DNA from: Pseudothioglobus sp905182815
GTDB lineage: Bacteria > Pseudomonadota > Gammaproteobacteria > PS1 > Pseudothioglobaceae
NCBI RefSeq assembly: GCF_048087625.1
Contig: NZ_CP159805.1
Location: forward strand, 372,001-436,000
DNA length: 64,000 bases
Direction: 5' to 3'
The notes under the pieces: generated by a model
What the model was told of the DNA's origin: nothing
Seen by the model: the letters and a program-made list of their open reading frames with translations, nothing else
The model's database searches: none
In this document: piece after piece, positions 16,399-25,149 of the stretch
Position numbering within the stretch: the first letter of the stretch is position 1
How the letters are laid out: every line of letters starts with the position of its first letter
Position numbers and translations under genes: made by a program

Positions 16399-17520
16399 TT
16401 GCCTCAAACTGCCATATTAGCTCTCGAAGATGGTACTGTTTTCTGGGGAGAATCTATTGGATCAATTGGCGAAACAGTTGGCGAGGTGGTCTTTAATACT
16501 GCAATGACGGGGTATCAAGAAATACTCACTGATCCATCCTATAGTCAGCAAATCGTTGCGCTCACTTATCCTCATATCGGCAATACTGGAATAAATATAG
16601 TCGATGAAGAATCATCAAGCGTTTATGCCTCTGGTTTAATTATTAGAAACTTACCTCTTGCGTATAGTAATTGGCGCTCTGAGATGAGTCTTGATAACTA
16701 CCTATCGAGTAATAATATAGTTGCAATTTCAAACATTGATACAAGGGCTTTGACTCGCCACCTAAGATCACATGGAGCACTTAAAGGCTGCATAATGGCC
16801 TCTAATAAAATAGATTCGAGCAAGGCCATTCAAAAAGCAAAAGATTTTTCTGGTCTTAAAAATATGGATTTGGCTAAAGTGGTATCCACTCCTAAAACTT
16901 ACTCCTTTAACCAAGGATCTTTCAACATAAAAAATTCTACTTTTAACAAGACATCTTCAAAATTTAAAGTTGCAGTTTATGACTATGGAGTCAAGAAAAA
17001 TATTTTAAGAATGTTGGTTGATAGAGGTTGTGAGCTTACAGTCTTTAATGCAAAGGCTCCTCTTGAGGACTTACTAGCAAAAAATCCTGATGGTGTTTTT
17101 CTTTCAAATGGTCCTGGAGATCCTGAGCCATGCGATTATGCGATTACAAGTATTAAACAATTATTAGAAAAAAATATTCCAATTTTTGGAATATGCCTTG
17201 GCCATCAGCTCTTATCAATTGCGTCTGGGGCTAAAACAGAGAAAATGAAATTCGGTCATCATGGGGCAAACCATCCAGTCCAAGACCTTAAATCAAAAAA
17301 AGTGATGATCACCTCCCAAAATCATGGCTTTGCGGTTTCAGAAAAGGGCATTCCAGATAATATTGAAGTAAGTCATAGATCATTGTTTGATAAAAGCATT
17401 CAAGGCATTAAGGTGAAAAATAAGCCTGCTTATAGTTTTCAAGGTCATCCTGAAGCTTCTCCTGGGCCCCATGACGTAAGTTACCTGTTTGATGAATTTA
17501 TAGATCTTATGTCAAAATGA
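16399..17520 (+). CDS. carA: Carbamoyl-phosphate synthase, small (glutaminase) subunit
   Basis: CarA releases ammonia from glutamine for carbamoyl phosphate, which feeds pyrimidine and arginine synthesis. I chose the TTG at 16399 because an AGGAG (16387-16391) lies seven bases before it and the product starts LPQTAILALEDGTVFWG as in relatives; an in-frame TTG at 16363 would add twelve residues. The N-terminal domain has GYQEILTDPSY. The class I amidotransferase domain has the nucleophile cysteine in FGICLGHQLL and the His-Glu pair in FQGHPEASPGP. The length is about 373 residues. It is followed by carB after 25 bases. Confidence 0.96.
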   Translation: MPQTAILALEDGTVFWGESIGSIGETVGEVVFNTAMTGYQEILTDPSYSQQIVALTYPHIGNTGINIVDEESSSVYASGLIIRNLPLAYSNWRSEMSLDNYLSSNNIVAISNIDTRALTRHLRSHGALKGCIMASNKIDSSKAIQKAKDFSGLKNMDLAKVVSTPKTYSFNQGSFNIKNSTFNKTSSKFKVAVYDYGVKKNILRMLVDRGCELTVFNAKAPLEDLLAKNPDGVFLSNGPGDPEPCDYAITSIKQLLEKNIPIFGICLGHQLLSIASGAKTEKMKFGHHGANHPVQDLKSKKVMITSQNHGFAVSEKGIPDNIEVSHRSLFDKSIQGIKVKNKPAYSFQGHPEASPGPHDVSYLFDEFIDLMSK

Positions 17521-17545
17521 AATTAAATCTTATATTTAAATAAAC

Positions 17546-20500
17546 ATGCCAAAAAGACACGACATTAAAAGTATTTTAATTATTGGAGCAGGGCCAATTG
17601 TTATTGGGCAAGCTTGTGAGTTTGACTACTCTGGCGCACAAGCATGTAAGGCTCTTCGAGAAGAAGGATATCGAGTAATCTTGGTAAATTCAAATCCTGC
17701 AACCATTATGACTGATCCTAAAATGGCTGACGCGACTTATATCGAGCCAATCGAGTGGAGGACAGTTGAAAAAATTATTGAAAAAGAAAAGCCTGATGCC
17801 TTGCTACCAACTATGGGTGGCCAGACAGCACTTAATTGCGCCCTAGATCTGGATCGTCATGGCGTATTAGAAAAGCATAATGTTGAGATGATTGGTGCAA
17901 ATAAAGAGGCCATTGATAAGGCAGAAGATAGAGAATTATTTCGCCAAGCCATGTTAAAAATTGGCCTTGATATGCCAAAGGCAGCCATTGCGCATACTAT
18001 TGATGAAGCTCTTAAGGTTCAAGAGCAAGTTGGCTATCCAACCATTATTAGGCCGTCATTTACAATGGGCGGGTCTGGTGGTGGAATTGCTTACAATAAA
18101 GAGCAATTTATAGAAATATGTCAGCGAGGACTTGATTTATCACCCACTAATGAACTCTTAATTGAAGAATCAATCTTAGGTTGGAAAGAGTTTGAAATGG
18201 AAGTTGTTAGAGATAGTAAGGATAACTGCATTATCATTTGCGCTATTGAGAATTTTGACCCAATGGGAATCCATACAGGTGACTCAATCACAGTTGCCCC
18301 AGCCCAAACTCTAACTGATAAAGAATACCAAGTAATGCGAAACGCTTCACTTATGGTTCTTAGGGAAATTGGAGTCGATACAGGAGGCTCTAATGTTCAG
18401 TTTGCTGTCAATCCTGAGAATGGAAGGTTAACAATTATTGAGATGAACCCAAGAGTTTCAAGGTCATCAGCGCTTGCATCAAAGGCAACTGGATTTCCTA
18501 TTGCAAAAGTAGCTGCTAAACTAGCAATTGGGTACACGCTGGATGAATTAGATAATGATATTACAGGCGGTAAAACACCAGCGTCATTTGAGCCATCTAT
18601 TGATTATGTTGTTACAAAAATCCCAAGATTTGCTTTTGAAAAATTTCCACAAGCCGATGACCGGCTTACAACTCAAATGAAGTCTGTAGGCGAGGTGATG
18701 GCAATGGGCTCAACTTTTCAGGAGTCTTTTCAAAAAGCCATAAGAGGTCTTGAGACAGACAAATCAGGTTTAGACCCAATTGTAGATATTAATGCTGAAG
18801 ATGCTAAGGGAAAAATTAGAAGTGAGCTTTTGTCTGCTGGAGCAGATAGAATATTTTATTTAGCTGATGCATTTAGGATGGGTATGAGCTTAAAAGATGC
18901 ATTTGATCTTTCTAAAATTGACCCTTGGTTTTTATCCCAAGTAGAAGATCTTGTCCTATCAGAAAAAAGAATCGAAGGCTCTGATTTAGGTAAACTTAGC
19001 TCTGAAACAATATATAAATTAAAGCAAAAAGGTTTTTCGGATAAACGATTATCTGATCTCCTTCAATGTACTGAAGGAGCTTTTAGAGATAAAAGATTAT
19101 CTTTAGATATCAAGCCAGTTTTTAAGAGGGTGGATAGTTGCGCTGCAGAATTTGATACACAAACGGCTTATCTATATTCCACCTATCAGTTAGAGTGTGA
19201 GGCAAAACCTACCAATAATAAAAAGATTATGATTTTAGGTGGCGGTCCAAATAGAATTGGACAAGGCATAGAGTTCGATTATTGTTGTGTTCATGCCTCC
19301 CTTGCTCTTCAAAAAGATGGATTTGAAACTATTATGGTTAACTGTAATCCTGAAACTGTATCTACGGATTATGATGTTTCAGATCGGTTATATTTCGAGC
19401 CACTAACGCTTGAAGACGTTTTGGCAGTAATAGACATTGAGAAGCCTGAAGGTGTTATTGTTCATTATGGTGGGCAAACGCCGCTCAAACTTGCAGCAGC
19501 ACTTGAAAAAAGTGGGGCAAAAATTATAGGCACTAGTCCAGACTCAATAGATCTTGCTGAAGATAGAGAGCGCTTTCAAAAAATGATTCAAAAACTAAGT
19601 CTTAAGCAGCCAGTTAATGGAACTGCTCGATCACAAGATGAAGCAGCTAAGATTGCAGACTCTATTGGTTTTCCTCTGGTTGTTAGGCCTTCATATGTTC
19701 TTGGTGGCCGCGCAATGGAGATTGTTTATAACAAGGAGAGTTTAGAGCGCTACATGAAAACTGCGGTTCAAGTTTCTAATGATTCTCCAGTATTGCTAGA
19801 TTCATTTTTAGATCATGCAATCGAAGTTGATATTGATGTAATAAGTGACGGCAAAGATATTGTTATTGGCGGAATTATGGAACATATTGAGCAGGCGGGA
19901 ATCCATTCTGGAGATTCTGCATGCTCATTACCACCTCACTCACTTCCTGATGACGTTCTTGATGAGATGAGAAGGCAAGTTAAGCTAATGGCTAAGGAAC
20001 TTAATGTAGTTGGCTTAATGAATACTCAGCTTGCATATCAAGATGGTGAGATTTACGTAATTGAAGTAAACCCAAGAGCTTCAAGAACTGTTCCATTTGT
20101 TTCTAAAGCAACTGGAGCTTCAATTGCAAATATTGCAGCACGCGTAATGGCTGGAATATCCTTGAAAGAGCAAAACTTTACAACAGAAATCATTCCCAAG
20201 CATTACTCAGTTAAAGAGTCAGTTTTTCCATTTAATAAATTTCTAGGAGTCGATCCATTTTTAGGCCCAGAAATGAGATCAACTGGAGAAGTCATGGGAG
20301 TTGGTCCAGATTTCCCTTCAGCATTTGATAAAGCATTTCTTGCAGCGGGCGATATAATTCCTACTAGTGGTAAAGTGTTAGTAAGTCTTCGAACTCTTGA
20401 TAGGAATAGGCTTGTGGAGTTAGGCCAAAGACTAATTAATCAAAATTTTGAAATTGTTGCAACACGCACAAATCAAGAAATTCTCAAACAAGCTGGCCTT

Positions 20501-20755
20501 GAATGTACAATGGTTAATAAAGTTTCAGAGGGTTCGCCGCATATTGTTGATGCGATTAAGAATGATGAAATCAGTTTAATTATTAATTCAACTGATGACT
20601 CCCAAGGAATAGAAGATGCCTCAGTTATTCGTTGTCAAGCGTTGATTCATAAGATTCCATGTACGACAACAGTTGCAGCAGCTTTTGCTATGCTTGATGG
20701 TTTAATGTCTCCAAATAAACTTGAAGTTCGCTCTTTACAATCAATTCACAAATAA
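17546..20755 (+). CDS. carB: Carbamoyl-phosphate synthase, large subunit
   Basis: The 1069-residue protein has the duplicated ATP-grasp architecture of CarB. The first half starts KSILIIGAGPIVIGQACEFDYSG and includes RPSFTMGGSGGGIAYN and IEMNPRVSRSSALASKATGFPIA. The second half repeats these as MILGGGPNRIGQGIEFDYCC, RPSYVLGGRAMEIVYN and VEVNPRASRTVPFVSKATG. The C-terminal MGS-like allosteric domain (about residues 930-1069) has the NSTDD and TTVAAAFAMLDGL stretches. It forms the heterodimer with CarA. The greA gene begins five bases after its stop, so carA-carB-greA is one operon. Confidence 0.98.
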   Translation: MPKRHDIKSILIIGAGPIVIGQACEFDYSGAQACKALREEGYRVILVNSNPATIMTDPKMADATYIEPIEWRTVEKIIEKEKPDALLPTMGGQTALNCALDLDRHGVLEKHNVEMIGANKEAIDKAEDRELFRQAMLKIGLDMPKAAIAHTIDEALKVQEQVGYPTIIRPSFTMGGSGGGIAYNKEQFIEICQRGLDLSPTNELLIEESILGWKEFEMEVVRDSKDNCIIICAIENFDPMGIHTGDSITVAPAQTLTDKEYQVMRNASLMVLREIGVDTGGSNVQFAVNPENGRLTIIEMNPRVSRSSALASKATGFPIAKVAAKLAIGYTLDELDNDITGGKTPASFEPSIDYVVTKIPRFAFEKFPQADDRLTTQMKSVGEVMAMGSTFQESFQKAIRGLETDKSGLDPIVDINAEDAKGKIRSELLSAGADRIFYLADAFRMGMSLKDAFDLSKIDPWFLSQVEDLVLSEKRIEGSDLGKLSSETIYKLKQKGFSDKRLSDLLQCTEGAFRDKRLSLDIKPVFKRVDSCAAEFDTQTAYLYSTYQLECEAKPTNNKKIMILGGGPNRIGQGIEFDYCCVHASLALQKDGFETIMVNCNPETVSTDYDVSDRLYFEPLTLEDVLAVIDIEKPEGVIVHYGGQTPLKLAAALEKSGAKIIGTSPDSIDLAEDRERFQKMIQKLSLKQPVNGTARSQDEAAKIADSIGFPLVVRPSYVLGGRAMEIVYNKESLERYMKTAVQVSNDSPVLLDSFLDHAIEVDIDVISDGKDIVIGGIMEHIEQAGIHSGDSACSLPPHSLPDDVLDEMRRQVKLMAKELNVVGLMNTQLAYQDGEIYVIEVNPRASRTVPFVSKATGASIANIAARVMAGISLKEQNFTTEIIPKHYSVKESVFPFNKFLGVDPFLGPEMRSTGEVMGVGPDFPSAFDKAFLAAGDIIPTSGKVLVSLRTLDRNRLVELGQRLINQNFEIVATRTNQEILKQAGLECTMVNKVSEGSPHIVDAIKNDEISLIINSTDDSQGIEDASVIRCQALIHKIPCTTTVAAAFAMLDGLMSPNKLEVRSLQSIHK

Positions 20756-20760
20756 GTTTT

Positions 20761-21237
20761 ATGGATACAATACCTATAACAGTTAGTGGAGTCAAAGCTC
20801 TTGAAGTTGAGTTGTTAAGACTTAAAGATGAAGAGCGCCCAAGAATAGTAAGTGACATTGCTACGGCCAGAGAGCATGGTGATTTAAAAGAGAATGCTGA
20901 ATATCATGCTGCTAAAGAAGAGCAAGGCTTCATTGAAGGAAGAATTCAAGATATTGGATCTAAGTTATCTCGATTACAAGTCATAGATGTTAGGCAGCTT
21001 AGCCAGGATGGTCGTTGTGTATTTGGAACCACGGTTAAACTTTTGAATCTTTCTGACGATACTGAAACTACTTATCAAATTGTTGGAGAAGACGAGGCTG
21101 ATATTGAGATTGGTAAAATTTCTTGTCATTCACCAATAGCTAATGCTCTATTGGGAAATGAAGAGGGCGATGAGGTCACTGTTAAGGCTCCTAAAGGTGA
21201 CATCCTTTATGAAATTCTTGAAGTTCTTTATATATAG
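20761..21237 (+). CDS. greA: Transcription elongation factor GreA
   Basis: GreA (158 residues) rescues backtracked RNA polymerase by stimulating transcript cleavage. The N-terminal coiled-coil has the family signature EERPRIVSDIATAREHGDLKENAEYHAAKEEQ, containing the acidic tip residues. The C-terminal domain has the FKBP-like segment with GKISCHSPIANALLGNEEGDEVTVKAP. It follows carB at five bases, the usual gammaproteobacterial order. The start gives TIPITVSGVKALEVEL, matching relatives without the initial M-x-x variation. Confidence 0.97.
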   Translation: MDTIPITVSGVKALEVELLRLKDEERPRIVSDIATAREHGDLKENAEYHAAKEEQGFIEGRIQDIGSKLSRLQVIDVRQLSQDGRCVFGTTVKLLNLSDDTETTYQIVGEDEADIEIGKISCHSPIANALLGNEEGDEVTVKAPKGDILYEILEVLYI

Positions 21238-21308
21238 TTTAGTTCATCTTTTAGCTCTCTAGTTATTTCAGTTTTTTCCTCATATTTTTTTTTCAATTCT
21301 GTGTAGAA

Positions 21309-21336
21309 TTGTTGTATTCTTTTATTTAATTACAAT
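21309..21336 (+). promoter_or_regulatory. Predicted promoter of the class V aminotransferase operon
   Basis: TTGTTG (21309-21314) and TACAAT (21331-21336) are spaced by 16 bases, followed by a GGAG (21341-21344) eight bases ahead of the ATG at 21352. Confidence 0.5.
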
Positions 21337-21351
21337 TAATGGAGTTATAAA

Positions 21352-22482
21352 ATGCCAGGTTTATTACCAAATATTGATCCTGATGGACTCTTAGAATACT
21401 CAGTAGTCTATACTGATAGATCGCTTAATCACATGTCTAATTCATTCCAAAGCGTAATGAATGAGGTTTCTGCATCACTAAAGAAGGTCTACAGCGCTGA
21501 AGCAGTTGTTTTAGTTCCTGGCGGAGGCACCTATGCAATGGAAGCTGTAGCTCGACAATTTGCAACTGATAAAAGTTGTTTAGTTTTGAGAAACGGATGG
21601 TTTAGCTATCGTTGGTCACAGATTCTTGAAATGGGTGATATTCCTTCTGAGCAAGTAGTCTTAAAAGCTAGCAAAATCAGTAATGGATCTCAAGCTCCAT
21701 TTGCGCCTGTTGACGTCAATGAAGTTGTAAATCAAATTAAAAGTCAAAAACCAACTATGGTTTTTGCACCTCATGTAGAAACATCAGCCGGAATTATTCT
21801 TCCTGATGACTATATTCAAACTGTTGCAGAAGCGGTTCACTCAGTTGGTGGAATGTTTGTTCTAGACTGCATTGCTTCAGGCGCTATATGGATCGATATG
21901 GAGAAACTTGGAGTTGATATTTTAGTGAGTGCCCCTCAAAAAGGTTGGAGTGCATCGCCATCATTTGGAATGGTAATGCTTTCATCAAATGCCTCTAAAA
22001 AGATACATGAGACACAAAGTACAAGCTACTCATGTGACCTTCTTAAGTGGCTTCAGATTATGCAGGCCTATGAAAATGGTGGGCATGCTTATCATGCGAC
22101 AATGCCTACAGATGCAATTAAGCACTTTCGAGATACCATTAATGAAACTGCTGAATTTGGTTTTGATACTGCACGTCAAAAGCAGCAAGAGCTTGGAGAT
22201 AGAGTAAGAAGCCTACTTAGTAAATATAATTTTATTAGTGTTGCAGCTGATGGCTTTCTTGCTCCAGGAGTTGTTGTGAGTTATACCTCTGATAAAGAAA
22301 TACACAATGGTGCAAAATTTAAAGATATGGGCATGCAAATTGCAGCTGGAGTTCCTCTAAAGTGTGATGAAGGAGATGATTATCAAACATTCAGACTTGG
22401 TTTGTTTGGACTAGATAAACTTAAAGATGTTGATGCTGCTGTGGACAGGCTTGAGGTTGCCTTTAAACAATTAATGGCATAA
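21352..22482 (+). CDS. Class V PLP aminotransferase (alanine-glyoxylate/serine-pyruvate aminotransferase-like)
   Basis: The 376-residue protein has the fold-type I class V layout. LVPGGGTYAMEAVARQF binds the PLP phosphate. The aspartate strand is MFVLDCIASGAIWIDMEKLGVDI, and SAPQKGWSASPSFG contains the PLP lysine. The C-terminal domain has an arginine region in QTFRLGLFGL. Relatives transaminate small amino acids with glyoxylate or pyruvate, or cleave phosphonates; the substrate here is unknown. Its stop overlaps the start of the next gene by one base (TAATG), so it forms an operon with two GNAT acetyltransferase genes. Its own promoter and Shine-Dalgarno sequence are visible. Confidence 0.85.
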   Translation: MPGLLPNIDPDGLLEYSVVYTDRSLNHMSNSFQSVMNEVSASLKKVYSAEAVVLVPGGGTYAMEAVARQFATDKSCLVLRNGWFSYRWSQILEMGDIPSEQVVLKASKISNGSQAPFAPVDVNEVVNQIKSQKPTMVFAPHVETSAGIILPDDYIQTVAEAVHSVGGMFVLDCIASGAIWIDMEKLGVDILVSAPQKGWSASPSFGMVMLSSNASKKIHETQSTSYSCDLLKWLQIMQAYENGGHAYHATMPTDAIKHFRDTINETAEFGFDTARQKQQELGDRVRSLLSKYNFISVAADGFLAPGVVVSYTSDKEIHNGAKFKDMGMQIAAGVPLKCDEGDDYQTFRLGLFGLDKLKDVDAAVDRLEVAFKQLMA

Positions 22483-22925
22483 TGAGAGTAGAGAGTCTAA
22501 AAATAAATGATAAAAAGCAATGGCGTAAACTTTATCAAGGTTATGCTGACTTTTATAAAATGCCAATGAATGATGATATTCTTGATACAGTCTGGTCATG
22601 GATATTTGATGAAGAAAATAAGTTTTATGCTATTGGCGCTAGATCTTCTCAGGGAAATTTAGTTGGTTTTATGCATTTTAGAGAAATGCCATCTCCATTA
22701 AGAGGCTCATTAATTGGTTTTTTAGATGACTTATATGTTCATCCAGATCACAGGGGGACTGGTGTAGTTCAGTCTTTATTTAAAGAACTTAAATCACTTG
22801 CTGACAAGAAAGATTGGCCGTATGTTAGGTGGATTACTGCAAGTGATAATCATAGGGCACGAGCAGTTTATGATAAGATTTCAGGAACAATCGATTTTGT
22901 AACTTATCAAATGCAGTCAAAATAG
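22482..22925 (+). CDS. GNAT-family N-acetyltransferase
   Basis: This 147-residue protein is a standard single-domain GNAT enzyme. The acetyl-CoA-binding motif A is in DDLYVHPDHRGTGVVQSLFKEL (R/Q-x-x-G-x-G/A pattern), followed by WITASDNHRARAVYDKISG, the usual motif B. It starts at an ATG overlapping the stop of the aminotransferase gene. The acceptor is not predictable; an amino acid or amine linked to the neighbouring aminotransferase is plausible. Confidence 0.85.
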   Translation: MRVESLKINDKKQWRKLYQGYADFYKMPMNDDILDTVWSWIFDEENKFYAIGARSSQGNLVGFMHFREMPSPLRGSLIGFLDDLYVHPDHRGTGVVQSLFKELKSLADKKDWPYVRWITASDNHRARAVYDKISGTIDFVTYQMQSK

Positions 22926-22941
22926 TTTCAAGGACTTATTT

Positions 22942-23655
22942 ATGAAATTTGGTAAAATTGTAAATAATTTTTCAGAGCCTCCACATCCAAGAGGCATCTC
23001 AATTGAAGGAAACTTGGTTAGTCTAAAGCCTTTGGTTGCAGACAAGTTTTCTAAAGACCTTTTTTTGTCTAATGCATTAGATAAGGAGAATATTAACTGG
23101 GCTTATCTTCCCTATGGACCCTTTAAAGCTGAGCCTGATTATCATAAATGGATAGAATCATTTGAAAAAAAAGATGATCCTGTCTTTTTTGCAATTATTA
23201 GTAAAAAACTCAATAAAGCAATTGGTATTGCAAGTTATTTAAGAATTAATCCAGCTGATGGTTTAATTGAAGTGGGTCATATAAATTATTCCCCACTTCT
23301 TCAAAGAACGACTGAAGCAACTGAAGCAATGTTTTTAATGATGAAGTGGGCATTTGATAATGGCTATAGAAGATATGAGTGGAAGTGTAATGCTCTTAAT
23401 CTAAGATCACGAAATTCTGCCCAAAGACTCGGTTTTTCATACGAAGGCGTTTTTAGGCAAATGGCTATCGTAAAGGGTCAAAATCGTGATACGGCTTGGT
23501 TTGCAATTATTGATAAGGATTGGGAAAAAGTTGAAGATTGCTTTAAGAAGTTCCTATCCAATAGCAATTTTGATAAACAAGGGCGGCCAATAGTCTCACT
23601 TTCAGCTTTAACAAAGCCCCTACTATACAAGTTAGACAATCTTGATTGCTCGTAA
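22942..23655 (+). CDS. RimJ/RimL-type GNAT acetyltransferase
   Basis: The 237-residue protein resembles the RimJ/RimL branch of GNAT acetyltransferases. It starts with a region containing SIEGNLVSLKPLVADKFSKDLF, followed by FFAIISKKLNKAIGIASYLRINPADGLIEVGHINYSPLLQRTTEATEA and then a motif B-like NLRSRNSAQRLGFSYEGVFRQ. Relatives acetylate N-terminal or small-molecule amines. It is third in the operon, 16 bases after the first GNAT gene. Confidence 0.85.
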   Translation: MKFGKIVNNFSEPPHPRGISIEGNLVSLKPLVADKFSKDLFLSNALDKENINWAYLPYGPFKAEPDYHKWIESFEKKDDPVFFAIISKKLNKAIGIASYLRINPADGLIEVGHINYSPLLQRTTEATEAMFLMMKWAFDNGYRRYEWKCNALNLRSRNSAQRLGFSYEGVFRQMAIVKGQNRDTAWFAIIDKDWEKVEDCFKKFLSNSNFDKQGRPIVSLSALTKPLLYKLDNLDCS

Positions 23656-23671
23656 ACTTTAGTCTAATGAT

Positions 23672-24553
23672 TTATCCTCTTGGGTGATGCTTTTGATGCT
23701 GCGCCTTAAGCTGTGCATTTTGAATATGTGTATAGAGTTGAGTGCTTGAAATATCGCTATGTCCAAGCATCAATTGAACAGAGCGAAGGTCAGCACCTTT
23801 TTGAACAAGGTGAGTGGCAAAGGCATGCCTTAGAGAGTGAGGCGAGAGTGGCTTATCTATTCCTGCTTTTGATGCATAATCTTTAATAATATAGAAGAAA
23901 TTTTGTCGAGACATTGCCCTTCCTCTATTTGATAAAAAGTAGCTATCGCTCTGACCATTTTTTAATAGTGCTGGCCTTGAATTGAGCTCATATTTTGTTA
24001 AATAATCAATTGCAATTTCGCCCATTGGCAGTAATCTTTCTTTATTTCCTTTCCCATGAATGCGTATAAATTCATCTTTTAGATTAATGTTATGATAACT
24101 TAAATTAATTAGCTCAGAGACGCGGAGCCCGCAAGAGTATAGCAATTCAAGCATTGCTCGATCCCTCTGACCAAATAATGATTTACTATTTGGCGCCTCT
24201 AGCAAGTGTTCAACTTCTTGAACATTTAAAAATATAGGTAATTTTTTTTCTAATTTTGGATAATCTAATTGTTCAGTTGGGTCAATTTTTAAGTTCTTTT
24301 TGTCAGATAAAAATTGATAGAAAGAATGAAGACAAGTTAGCATTCTAGATTGAGTTGAGGCACTTATATTTGAATCTTTTCTATATGAAAAATAATCTTG
24401 TATCTGTTTCTTGTCAACATCTATAAGCGAAATATTATTAAGCCACTTACTAAAAATTTTAAGATCAGAGCGATACGCACTTAAGGTATTTTTACTGGCG
24501 CCAGTTGTTAGCCAGTAGAAATCAATAAATTGGTCTATCAGATCACTATTCAT
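23672..24553 (-). CDS. xerD: Site-specific tyrosine recombinase XerD
   Basis: XerD acts with XerC at dif to resolve chromosome dimers. The 293-residue length and the C-terminal end HQKHHPRG favour XerD over XerC. The N-terminal SAM-like domain spans about residues 1-90. The catalytic residues are present: Arg in SCGLRVSELINL, Lys in IRIHGKGNKERLLP, His-x-x-Arg in LSPHSLRHAFATH, His in LGHSDISSTQLYTH and the nucleophile Tyr in that last motif. It lies downstream of rplS on the same strand, with a terminator between them. Confidence 0.95.
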   Translation of the reverse strand: MNSDLIDQFIDFYWLTTGASKNTLSAYRSDLKIFSKWLNNISLIDVDKKQIQDYFSYRKDSNISASTQSRMLTCLHSFYQFLSDKKNLKIDPTEQLDYPKLEKKLPIFLNVQEVEHLLEAPNSKSLFGQRDRAMLELLYSCGLRVSELINLSYHNINLKDEFIRIHGKGNKERLLPMGEIAIDYLTKYELNSRPALLKNGQSDSYFLSNRGRAMSRQNFFYIIKDYASKAGIDKPLSPHSLRHAFATHLVQKGADLRSVQLMLGHSDISSTQLYTHIQNAQLKAQHQKHHPRG

Positions 24554-24590
24554 TGGGGATTATTCTACGTGAGTATTCTGTAAATGGGGC

Positions 24591-24618
24591 AAAAAAAATG
24601 CCAGTAAAACTGGCATTT
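24591..24618 (-). terminator. Rho-independent terminator of rplS
   Basis: Read on the minus strand, ATGCCAG pairs with CTGGCAT across a five-base loop, followed by a run of eight T residues. It lies about 20 bases beyond the rplS stop and just before the xerD start. Confidence 0.9.
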
Positions 24619-24636
24619 AGAACTTAAATAAAATGA

Positions 24637-24987
24637 TTATTTCTTTTTAAGTTTTTCTTTAATACGGGCAGCTTTACCTGTAAGTCCTCTAAGATAATAC
24701 AATTTTGCTTGGCGAACTTTACCACTTCGTTTAACTGTTACGCTATCAATCATAGTTGAATGAGTTTGAAAGACTCTTTCAACTCCTTCACCATGAGATA
24801 TTTTACGGACAGTAAACGCAGAACTTATACCACGGTTTTTTATTGCAATAACAACACCTTCAAAGGCCTGTAATCTCTCACGAGTTCCTTCTCGGACCTT
24901 TACCTGAACTACTACAGTATCTCCTGAAGAAAATTCAGGAATGTCTGATCTTAGTTGCTCACTTTCGATTTGATCAATTAAATTCAC
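24637..24987 (-). CDS. rplS: 50S ribosomal protein L19
   Basis: The 116-residue protein is L19. It begins MNLIDQIESEQLRSDIPEFSSGDTVVVQVKVREGTRERLQAFEGVVIAIKNRG, and contains SHGEGVERVFQTHS and the conserved KRSGKVRQAKLYYLRGLTGKAARIKEK. The usual upstream partners rpsP, rimM and trmD do not lie next to it in this window: the region upstream (24988-25149) is intergenic and gltD runs divergently. A strong terminator follows. Confidence 0.97.
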   Translation of the reverse strand: MNLIDQIESEQLRSDIPEFSSGDTVVVQVKVREGTRERLQAFEGVVIAIKNRGISSAFTVRKISHGEGVERVFQTHSTMIDSVTVKRSGKVRQAKLYYLRGLTGKAARIKEKLKKK

Positions 24988-25149
24988 GTTTCCACCTTTT
25001 AAGGGTTTCTGAAAAAGCCGTAATTATACATATTTTTTCTATCCTACACAAGAAGCTAAGGGGTATTAAATAGATATTAATCATATTATTTTTTAAATGC
25101 TTTAACCATAATATGAGATAATTAATATAATATTTTTAAAAAACAAATA

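Noticed and set aside
21238..21330. Minus-strand frame after greA encoding a lysine/glutamate-rich peptide
   Set aside because: It is short, lacks an ATG and sits in A/T homopolymer runs, where such charged peptides arise by chance. No ribosome-binding site is present.
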